Shown: one piece after another, positions 57,663-64,000 of the stretch
Layout: each line of letters starts with the position of its first letter
Numbering within the stretch: position 1 is the first letter of the stretch
From: Massilia litorea
Lineage (GTDB): Bacteria > Pseudomonadota > Gammaproteobacteria > Burkholderiales > Burkholderiaceae_D
Reading direction: 5' to 3'
DNA length: 64,000 nt
Assembly: GCF_015101885.1 (NCBI RefSeq)
Contig: NZ_CP062941.1
Span: forward strand, 1,736,001 to 1,800,000
Notes under the pieces: model-generated
Database searches by the model: none
Seen by the model: only the letters and a program-made list of their open reading frames with translations
What the model was told of the DNA's origin: nothing
Translations under genes and position numbers: made by a program

Positions 57663-57700
57663 GGGTGCCCACCCTACGTCCTAACGATGATCACAGGTCC

Positions 57701-57727
57701 GCATGGGCACGGCGTGCCCAGCCTACA
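57701..57727. repeat. REP-like hairpin after the ancestral symporter stop
   Basis: TGGGCACGGCGTGCCCA with the CTAC edge is another dispersed family member. On the minus strand it follows directly after the TAG that ended the symporter gene before IS insertion. Confidence 0.7.
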
Positions 57728-57805
57728 CGCTCACGCCGATCGTTGGCATTCCCCCACCAGCGCGGACACTTTCGATAGGTATGATGTCCCTATCGGAGGA
57801 GTTAC

Positions 57806-58093
57806 ATGGCACGTGAAAGACGGTTGTTTTCAGAAGAGTTCAAGCGCGAGGCAGTCAAGCTGGTAGGCCAGCCTGGTGCAAGCAAGGCGGCGATCGCCCG
57901 CGACCTTGGCATTGGCGCCAATTTGCTGGGGCGGTGGTGCAGAGACGCCAACGTGGATGCAGAGGTTACGGGCGGGGGCGAGAAGGTATCGACCCAGGAA
58001 TATGAGCGCATGCGGCGCGAGCTGGCAAAGGTCAAGACGGAGCGCGACATCTTAAAAAAGGCGCTCGGCTACTTCGCAGCCGACCTCAAGTGA
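57806..58093 (+). CDS. IS3-family transposase OrfA
   Basis: OrfA (95 residues) has an HTH (FSEEFKREAVKLVGQPGASKAAIARDLGIGANLLGRW) and a leucine-zipper-like helix (YERMRRELAKVKTERDILKKALGYF). A slippery A-AAA-AAG at 58054-58060 is in frame for -1 shifting, and the -1 frame is open from there into orfB, so an OrfAB fusion transposase can be made. GGAGG precedes the ATG. Confidence 0.92.
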   Translation: MARERRLFSEEFKREAVKLVGQPGASKAAIARDLGIGANLLGRWCRDANVDAEVTGGGEKVSTQEYERMRRELAKVKTERDILKKALGYFAADLK

Positions 58094-58950
58094 AGTACGG
58101 CTTCATCGCCAAATATAGAGCCATCTGGCCAACGCGAACGATGTGTCGTCTGCTTGGTGTGTCGAGCAGTGGTTTTTACGACTGGCTCGGCCGACCAATA
58201 AGTGCGCATGAACGTGAGAATGCGCAGCTCCTCAAGGCGATCAAGCACAGCCACGAAGCCAGCGATGGCACATACGGTTCGCCGCGCGTAGTGCGAGACC
58301 TTATCGATGCTGGCTTTGCCTGCAGTGAGAACCGCGTGGCACGGCTGATGAAAGCTGCCGGCATCAAGGCCCGCCACAAGCGTCGCCGCGCACCTGGGCA
58401 GCTCGATTCGCCAGTCCACGCCATCGCGCCGAACCTGCTGGACCGGCAATTTGAAGCGCCAGGCCCGAACCAGAAATGGGCTGCTGACTTTACTTACGTA
58501 TGGACTGGCGAAGGCTGGCTGTTTGTCGCTGTCGTCCTTGACCTGTACTCGCGGCGTGTGGTGGGCTGGTCGATGCAACCGACCATGACAGCGCAGCTGG
58601 TAATGGATGCCCTGCTGATGGCCATCTTCCGCCGCGGCCGGCCTCGGGCAGTATTGCATCACTCGGACCAGGGCTCGCAATACACCAGCGAAGACTTCCA
58701 GCGCTTGCTCGAATCGCACGGCATCGTTTGCAGCATGAGCCGTCGCGGCAACTGCTGGGACAACGCTGCAATGGAAAGCTTCTTTTCGACGCTGAAAACC
58801 GAGCGGCTGAGCAAAAAGCACTACCGGACCAGGGATGATTTACGGGCAGACGTGTTCGACTATATCGAAAGGTTCTACAATCCACGCCGGCGTCATTCCA
58901 CTCTCGGGTATATCAGCCCGGTACAGTTTGAAAACCTAAAATGCGCCTAA
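58090..58950 (+). CDS. IS3-family transposase OrfB (DDE integrase domain)
   Basis: The 286-residue OrfB reads from GTG overlapping the orfA stop or, more likely, is expressed by -1 frameshift. It has an HTH_21-type region (YGSPRVVRDLIDAGFACSENRVARLMK) and an rve core with catalytic D in WAADFTYVW, D in HHSDQGSQYTS and E in NAAMESFFSTLKTE. It looks intact. Confidence 0.93.
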   Translation: MKYGFIAKYRAIWPTRTMCRLLGVSSSGFYDWLGRPISAHERENAQLLKAIKHSHEASDGTYGSPRVVRDLIDAGFACSENRVARLMKAAGIKARHKRRRAPGQLDSPVHAIAPNLLDRQFEAPGPNQKWAADFTYVWTGEGWLFVAVVLDLYSRRVVGWSMQPTMTAQLVMDALLMAIFRRGRPRAVLHHSDQGSQYTSEDFQRLLESHGIVCSMSRRGNCWDNAAMESFFSTLKTERLSKKHYRTRDDLRADVFDYIERFYNPRRRHSTLGYISPVQFENLKCA

Positions 58951-60424
58951 CGGAAGTGTCCGTGACGATGGGGGAAGGCCACGTCTTCGATTTTTCCGTC
59001 CGGTTCTTGAGCACCTGCGGCGCCAGCGAACCGGCGAACATGCCCGCAAACGCCGCCAACAAGCCGGCCAGCTGTCCCGGGAAATGCTCGCCCAGCGAGG
59101 AAATCTGCGGGAAGAACAGAATCCACACGAACAGCCCGGCACCGATCGAGAAGATCGCGCCCTGGGTCGTCGCCCGCTTCCAGTACAGGCCCATGACCAG
59201 CGGCACAAAGGCGGCGACCAGGGTGACCTGGTAGGCCGACGACACCAGTTCATAGATCGACGTACCCTCCATCGCGATCGCGTAGGCCAGCACCAGCGCC
59301 GCGAAGACGACGATGGTCATGCGCATGGCGAACAGTTGCTGCTTGTCGTTCATGCCCGGACGCAGGTTTTTCAGGATGTTTTCCGTAAAACTGGTCGACG
59401 GCGCCAGCAGGGTGGCCGACGAGGTGCTCTTGATGGCCGACAGCAGGGCGCCGAAGAACAGGATCTGCATGATCAGCGGCATCTTGGTCATCACGAAGGT
59501 CGGCAGCAGGCGCTGGTAGTCGTTCTTGGCGATGTCCATGGCGTTGTCGCCCATCACGACCACGGCGGCGGCGACGATGAACATCGGCACGAAGCCGAAC
59601 AGGATGTAGCTGGCGCCGCCGATCACGGCGCCGGTGCGCGCGGTGGGCGCATCCTTGGCCGACATGACGCGCTGGAACACGTCCTGCTGCGGGATGCTGC
59701 CGAACATCATCGTGATGGCCGCGCCGAAGAAGAAAATGATGTCGGTAAAAGTCGGCTCCGGCCACAGGCGCCACAAATCCGCATGCTGGGCCATGTCGAA
59801 CACGCGGCCGGCGCCGCCGGCGAGGTCCGCCGCGAAGAAGGCGATGATCGACATGCCGATCACCAGCACGATCATCTGGATGAAATCGGTCAATGCCACG
59901 GCCAGGAAACCGCCGACCACGACATAGATCAGCACGGCCAGGGTGCCGATCACCATGCCGGCGGCAGGCGCCATCGCACCGTTGGTCAGCACCGAGAATA
60001 CCAGGCCGAGCGCCGTGATCTGGGCCGCGACCCAGCCGAGGTAACTGAGGATGATGGCGACCGAGCAAAAGATTTCGATGCCCTTGCCGTAGCGCTCGCG
60101 GTAGTAGTCGCCGATCGTCAGCAAATTGAGTTTATACAGCTTGGTCGCGAAAAAGAGACCCACCAGGATCAGGCAGGTGCCGGCGCCGAACGGGTCCTCG
60201 ATGACCGCATTCAGGCCGCCCTGCACGAATTTCGCCGGGACACCCATCACGGTTTCGGCGCCGAACCAGGTGGCGAAGGTCGTCGTAATCACCATGATCA
60301 AAGGCAGGCTGCGCCCGGCAACCGCGAAGTCACTGGTATTCTTGATGCGCGTACCCGCCCACACTCCCAGCGCCAGCGTGCCCAGCAGGTAGAGCACGAC
60401 ACAGGTAATCAAGGTGTAGTTCAT
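58913..60424 (-). CDS. Sodium:solute symporter with IS-derived C-terminal tail
   Basis: The SSS-family protein has about 13 membrane segments and SSS motifs (FATWFGAETVMGVPAKFVQGG; SIPQQDVFQRVMSAKD). The ATG at 60424 gives 503 residues. The last about 24 come from the IS3 element read on the opposite strand (WPSPIVTDTSVRRILGFQTV...). Rejoining the CGT target gives the original end SKT-IGVSV-stop, so only five native codons were replaced. Lying in the polyamine cluster and divergent from puuC, it may import polyamines or related amines (inference). Confidence 0.88.
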   Translation of the reverse strand: MNYTLITCVVLYLLGTLALGVWAGTRIKNTSDFAVAGRSLPLIMVITTTFATWFGAETVMGVPAKFVQGGLNAVIEDPFGAGTCLILVGLFFATKLYKLNLLTIGDYYRERYGKGIEIFCSVAIILSYLGWVAAQITALGLVFSVLTNGAMAPAAGMVIGTLAVLIYVVVGGFLAVALTDFIQMIVLVIGMSIIAFFAADLAGGAGRVFDMAQHADLWRLWPEPTFTDIIFFFGAAITMMFGSIPQQDVFQRVMSAKDAPTARTGAVIGGASYILFGFVPMFIVAAAVVVMGDNAMDIAKNDYQRLLPTFVMTKMPLIMQILFFGALLSAIKSTSSATLLAPSTSFTENILKNLRPGMNDKQQLFAMRMTIVVFAALVLAYAIAMEGTSIYELVSSAYQVTLVAAFVPLVMGLYWKRATTQGAIFSIGAGLFVWILFFPQISSLGEHFPGQLAGLLAAFAGMFAGSLAPQVLKNRTEKSKTWPSPIVTDTSVRRILGFQTVPG

Positions 60425-60556
60425 GGCAGTCACAGCTCCGGGGGAGTGAAAAATGTTCGGGCGGAAAATCGGCGATTATAGCGGCAGAACTTCGCCGCAG
60501 GATGGAGTCTGGTCCCTTTTTCGATGTGTTTTACTCACTTTGGAAGGAACGCTGGC

Positions 60557-62044
60557 ATGTCCACAACACCTTGGCACGACCGCGCCGCCGCCCTGCGGAT
60601 CGACGCCTGTGCATTCATCGATGGCGAACGCGTCGACGCCCGCTCTGGTGCGCGTTTCGATTGTCTCTCTCCGGTCGACGGCCGCAAGCTGGCCGAGGCC
60701 GCGCGCTGCGGCGGCGAAGATGTCGACGCGGCGGTAGCCAGCGCCCGTGCCGCCTTCGAGGACCGGCGCTGGGCGGGCAAGGCGCCAGCCGAACGCAAGA
60801 AAATCCTGGTCCGCTTCGCCGACCTGATGTTGACCAATCGCGACGAGCTGGCGCTGCTCGAAACCCTGGACATGGGCAAGCCGATCCGCTACAGCCGCAG
60901 CGTCGACGTCCAGCTCGCGCAGAATTGCATCCGCTGGTATGGCGAAGCGATCGACAAACTCTACGACCAGGTTGCGCCCACCGCCGACAGCAGCCTGGCC
61001 CTGATCACGCGCGAACCGGTCGGCGTCGTCGCCGCCATCATCCCCTGGAATTATCCGATGCTGATGGCGGCCTGGAAGATCGGCCCGGCGCTGGCCGCCG
61101 GCAACAGCCTGATATTAAAACCCTCGGAAAAGGCGCCCTTGAGTGCGCTGCGCCTGGCCGAGCTGGCGCTCGAGGCCGGCGTGCCGGCGGGCGTCTTCAA
61201 TGTCCTGCCCGGATTCGGCGACGAAGCAGGCCGCGCCCTCGGCCTGCACATGGACGTCGACTGCATTGCCTTTACCGGGTCCACCCGCACCGGCAAGCAG
61301 ATCGTGCAAATGGCAGGCCAGTCGAACCTGAAACGCGCCTGGACCGAACTGGGCGGCAAGTCGGCGAACATCGTCTGCGCCGATTGCCCGGACCTGGATG
61401 CGGCCGTGTCCGCCGCCATCGGTTCCATCTATTTTAATCAGGGAGAAAGCTGCAACGCACCTTCCCGCCTGTTCGTCGAAGCCTCGATCAAGGATGCCTT
61501 CCTCGATAAAGCATTAACAATGATCCCGGACTTCGCGCCCGGCGACCCGCTCGACGAAGCCACCGTGATGGGCGCGATCGTCGACCCGATCCAGATGAAA
61601 ACCGTGCTCGGCTATATCGAGGCCGGCAAGGCGGAGGGGGCGCGCCTGCTGGCCGGCGGCAAGGCGGCGCGCGTGGAGAGCGGCGGCCTGTACGTCGAGC
61701 CGACCCTGTTCGACGGCGTCGACGCAAGCATGCGCATCGCGCGCGAGGAAATCTTCGGGCCGGTGCTGTCGGTGCTGTCGTTTACGAGCCTCGACGACGC
61801 GGTGCGCCAGGCGAATGCCACGCCCTACGGCCTGGCGGCGGCCGTGTGGACGGCAGATATAAGTAAAGCGATCCGCACGGCACGGGCACTGCGGGCCGGT
61901 ACCGTGCACGTGAACCAGTACGACAGCGACGACATCACGGTCCCCTTCGGTGGCTATAAACAATCCGGCAACGGCCGCGACAAGTCGCTGCACGCCTTCG
62001 ATAAATATACGGAGCTGAAGACGACCTGGATCCAGGTCGGGTAG
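60557..62044 (+). CDS. puuC: Gamma-glutamyl-gamma-aminobutyraldehyde dehydrogenase
   Basis: PuuC oxidises gamma-glutamyl-aminobutyraldehyde to gamma-glutamyl-GABA. The 495-residue aldehyde dehydrogenase has E264 (WTELGGKS), nucleophile C299 (NQGESCNAPSR) and PWNYP with the AFTGSTRTGK cofactor loop. The N-terminus WHDRAAALRIDACAFIDGE resembles E. coli PuuC. GGAAGGAA precedes the ATG. It starts 132 bp from the divergent symporter gene. Confidence 0.9.
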   Translation: MSTTPWHDRAAALRIDACAFIDGERVDARSGARFDCLSPVDGRKLAEAARCGGEDVDAAVASARAAFEDRRWAGKAPAERKKILVRFADLMLTNRDELALLETLDMGKPIRYSRSVDVQLAQNCIRWYGEAIDKLYDQVAPTADSSLALITREPVGVVAAIIPWNYPMLMAAWKIGPALAAGNSLILKPSEKAPLSALRLAELALEAGVPAGVFNVLPGFGDEAGRALGLHMDVDCIAFTGSTRTGKQIVQMAGQSNLKRAWTELGGKSANIVCADCPDLDAAVSAAIGSIYFNQGESCNAPSRLFVEASIKDAFLDKALTMIPDFAPGDPLDEATVMGAIVDPIQMKTVLGYIEAGKAEGARLLAGGKAARVESGGLYVEPTLFDGVDASMRIAREEIFGPVLSVLSFTSLDDAVRQANATPYGLAAAVWTADISKAIRTARALRAGTVHVNQYDSDDITVPFGGYKQSGNGRDKSLHAFDKYTELKTTWIQVG

Positions 62045-62053
62045 GACGGCAGG

Positions 62054-62077
62054 GGCGGCGCTCCCTCCTGCGCCGCC
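62054..62077 (+). terminator. GC-rich hairpin between puuC and the second puuA-like gene
   Basis: GGCGGCGC and GCGCCGCC are perfect 8-bp arms with an 8-nt loop. There is no T run, so it may attenuate or protect the mRNA end rather than fully terminate. Confidence 0.5.
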
Positions 62078-62114
62078 GTGCTACATTGGCCGGCCTGGAA
62101 TGCCGGGAGCCGAG

Positions 62115-63464
62115 ATGAGCGCTGCAGTGCCCGATGCCATGCGCGATTTCCTGCGCGAGCACAACATCCACGAAGTCGAGTGCGTCATCGCCGACATGAC
62201 CGGGATTGCACGCGGCAAGATCCTGCCGAAGGATTTGTTCCTGGACGGCGAACACATGCGCCTGCCGAAGAGCGTCCTGCTCAATACCGTCAATGGCGAG
62301 CAGCCGAACAATTTACCGTATGTCGGCGCCACCGATCCCGACATGGTCTGCGTGCCCGATGCGGCGACGATGCGGGTCGTGCCCTGGGCCTCGGAATCGG
62401 TGGCGCTGGTGATCCACGACTGCATGAATTTCGATGGCTCTCCCGTCGAACTCGCGCCCCGTTCCGTGCTGCGCCGCGTGCTCGGCCTGTATGCGGAGCG
62501 CGGCTGGAAGCCGGTGGTGGCGCCGGAAATGGAGTTTTATCTCGTTGCCAGGAATGTCGACCCGCACGTGCCGCTGATGCCGCCGATGGGGAGAAGCGGC
62601 ATGACCGAACTCGGCCGCCAGTCGTATTCGATCGACGCCGTCAACGATTTCGATCCCTTCTTCCTGGAACTCTCGAGCTTCTGCAAAACCCATGCGCTGG
62701 GCGTCGAAACCCTGATCCATGAAGCCGGCGCGGGGCAGATGGAAATCAATTTCGCCCACGGGGATGCATTGGAGCTGGCCGACCGCGTGTTCCTGTTCAA
62801 GCGCGCCGTGCGCGAGACGGCGCTGCGCCATGGCATCTTCGCCACTTTCATGGCGAAACCGATGGAAACCGAGCCCGGCAGCGCGATGCACGTGCACCAG
62901 AGCGTGGTCGATGCACGCAGCGGAGAGAATATTTTTACGGCAGCCGATGGCGGACCGAGTCCGCTGTTCTTCCATTTTATCGGGGGCCTGGAGCGCTATG
63001 TGCCGTCGGCGCTGCTGATGTTCGCGCCGCACGTGAACTCTTACCGGCGCCTGTCGCGCTTCCAGTCGGCGCCGACCAACGTGCGCTGGGGCTACGACAA
63101 CCGTACCTGCGGCATCCGCGTGCCCAATTCCACGCCGGAAAACCGGCGCGTCGAAAACCGGGTGCCGGGCGTCGACGTGAACCCCTATCTGGCGATGGCG
63201 GCCACCCTCAGCTGCGGCTACCTTGGCATGGTCGACGGCATCGCGCCATCCGAACCGACCGACGACAGTGCCGAGCACATCCACGACGACCTGCCGCGCA
63301 ACCTGGAGGATGCAATCCTGCGCATGCGCCAGTGCCCGCCGCTATCGAACATGCTGGGAGACTTGTTCGTGCAGGCGTTTTGCGAAGTGAAAGAGCTGGA
63401 ATTCGCGACGTTTAGCCGCGTGATCAGCTCGTGGGAGCGCGAGCATCTGATGCTGCTGGTGTGA
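62115..63464 (+). CDS. Second glutamine-synthetase-family gamma-glutamyl-polyamine synthetase
   Basis: The 449-residue protein is a paralogue of the PuuA above, sharing AEMEFYL-type, HEAGAGQMEINFAHGD, GSAMHVHQS and NRVPGVDVNPYLAMA motifs but differing in the substrate-side loops (FDGEHMRLPKSVLLNTVNGE in place of the PuuA1 equivalent). It may ligate a different amine (spermidine, cadaverine, ethanolamine) or serve the same pathway. GGGAG precedes ATG 62115. Confidence 0.87.
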   Translation: MSAAVPDAMRDFLREHNIHEVECVIADMTGIARGKILPKDLFLDGEHMRLPKSVLLNTVNGEQPNNLPYVGATDPDMVCVPDAATMRVVPWASESVALVIHDCMNFDGSPVELAPRSVLRRVLGLYAERGWKPVVAPEMEFYLVARNVDPHVPLMPPMGRSGMTELGRQSYSIDAVNDFDPFFLELSSFCKTHALGVETLIHEAGAGQMEINFAHGDALELADRVFLFKRAVRETALRHGIFATFMAKPMETEPGSAMHVHQSVVDARSGENIFTAADGGPSPLFFHFIGGLERYVPSALLMFAPHVNSYRRLSRFQSAPTNVRWGYDNRTCGIRVPNSTPENRRVENRVPGVDVNPYLAMAATLSCGYLGMVDGIAPSEPTDDSAEHIHDDLPRNLEDAILRMRQCPPLSNMLGDLFVQAFCEVKELEFATFSRVISSWEREHLMLLV

Positions 63465-63473
63465 AGCGTGGGC

Positions 63474-63577
63474 CGTAGGATGGCACTCGTGCCCACGCGG
63501 TGATACCTGACGGCGAGATCATTGAGCACGAAATCGGAGCCTGTCAGTATCACCGCGTGGGCGGAGCCCACCCTACG
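63474..63577. repeat. BIME-like inverted pair
   Basis: Arms at 63474-63511 and 63543-63577 are inverted copies over about 35 bp (CGTAGGATGG...CCCACGCGGTGATAC and GTATCACCGCGTGGGC...CCACCCTACG) with a few mismatches. They separate the convergent puuA-like and thpR genes and share the consensus of the elements at 4043 and 18163. Confidence 0.8.
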
Positions 63578-64000
63578 TTACGCAGCGGTTCCGTATTGCT
63601 GAATCACCGTATAGCCGCCGCCATTGCCGGGCTTCGATTCGACCAATGCATAGCCGTCGATCTTCCAGACCAGCGGCTCGGTCTCCGGCGGCACGACCAC
63701 ATTGTTGGCACGCCGCGCCAGCGTCACGTGCGGGCGATAGGTGCGCGCTTCCGGCTGCAAGCCGAGCGCGACCAGGGCAGACGATAAATTCGCATGCAGT
63801 TCGAGCAACTCGGGCGGCTCCTCGTGCGGTTCCAGCACGGCCACGCCATGTGCCCACAGTTTCGGCACGCCGATCGACAGCGTGAACGGGGTAAATGGCA
63901 CCGCAAACCCGCGCTGCAGCTCCGGCACCCGCTCGCTCGGCAATTCGCCCAGGAAGTGCAGTGTCATGTGCAGTTTGTCCGTATGCACCGGGCTGGCGCC
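63578..64000 (-). CDS. thpR: RNA 2',3'-cyclic phosphodiesterase, 5' end outside window
   Basis: The visible 140 codons lack the N-terminus, which lies beyond the window edge. Two HxT motifs, HMTLHFLGEL and HVTLARR, mark the 2H phosphoesterase fold of ThpR (formerly LigT), which opens 2',3'-cyclic phosphates on RNA ends. The in-frame GTG at 63988 is not the start, because family members have about 40 residues before the first motif. Confidence 0.88.
   Translation of the reverse strand, partial: GASPVHTDKLHMTLHFLGELPSERVPELQRGFAVPFTPFTLSIGVPKLWAHGVAVLEPHEEPPELLELHANLSSALVALGLQPEARTYRPHVTLARRANNVVVPPETEPLVWKIDGYALVESKPGNGGGYTVIQQYGTAA

Larger units (their letters stand above)
57744..58981. mobile_element. 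IS3-family insertion sequence
   Basis: The 1238-bp element starts TGGCATTCCCCCA and ends TGGGGGAAGGCCA, with imperfect inverted repeats of about 36 bp that share CGGACACTT-CG-TAGG. A 3-bp duplication CGT flanks it (57741-57743 and 58982-58984), as expected for IS3. It carries orfA and orfB with a frameshift site. It lies 81 bp from the IS481 element and has replaced the end of the symporter gene. Confidence 0.88.

Overview
The window looks like chromosome of a high-GC betaproteobacterium, most likely Oxalobacteraceae (Massilia/Telluria/Janthinobacterium type). The reasons are the uniformly GC-rich codon use, the isoaspartate methyltransferase-like/rhodanese/tolC and nadK-recN gene pairs, the grpE-dnaK-dnaJ cluster, and a dispersed palindrome family (CGTAGGGTGG...CCACGCG). 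The genus is inferred from gene content only; no 16S rRNA or other species marker is present.

Layout: 1-4.0 kb holds the end of a sensor kinase, a REC-PAS-GGDEF-EAL regulator and a Sel1-repeat protein. 4.3-7.0 kb is a two-gene DNA-repair unit, a radical-SAM protein and a DUF4130-UdgX fusion, behind a 16-bp LexA/SOS box. 7.0-10.9 kb has flagellar accessory genes (FlgT, FlgP-like), a VOC protein, an HTH protein, a TraB/GumN protein and tRNA-Gly(CCC). 11-16.2 kb is accessory: an AT-richer sulfatase-type membrane protein beside the tRNA, then a CI/LexA-like repressor with a regularly spaced operator array facing a holin-like gene, a Tat-exported aldo/keto reductase and a DUF6064 membrane protein. 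16.2-32.7 kb is mainly housekeeping (trmB, FucP-type MFS, recQ, uppP, tolC, riboswitch-controlled ribB, gloA, OsmC, SOS-box nadK-recN). 32.7-43.6 kb has a tyrosinase, an SbmA/YddA-type ABC exporter, ohr, hemH, the sigma-32 driven chaperone genes, carbonic anhydrase and a MazG-like enzyme.

43.7-52.4 kb has a lipoprotein esterase, a chemoreceptor, gabD and a probable redox-stress module: periplasmic HIU hydrolase and HbpS/GlcG-like protein divergent from an HprSR/CusSR-type two-component system, with a CusR-box-like palindrome between them. 52.6-63.5 kb is a polyamine catabolic cluster (puuD, puuA, spuC, SSS symporter, puuC, second puuA-like gene). Together with gabD these could carry putrescine through gamma-glutamylated intermediates and GABA to succinate. 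Two insertion sequences (IS481 and IS3 families) sit tail to tail inside the cluster. Their target duplications are still readable, so both empty sites can be rebuilt: the first entered a dispersed palindrome, the second replaced the last five codons of the symporter. A partial thpR gene ends the window.

The points most worth following are the SOS-controlled radical-SAM/UdgX pair, the three-operator repressor switch next to a holin-like gene, the HprSR/HiuH/HbpS module, the IS-made symporter tail, and a 26-residue membrane peptide gene upstream of grpE.
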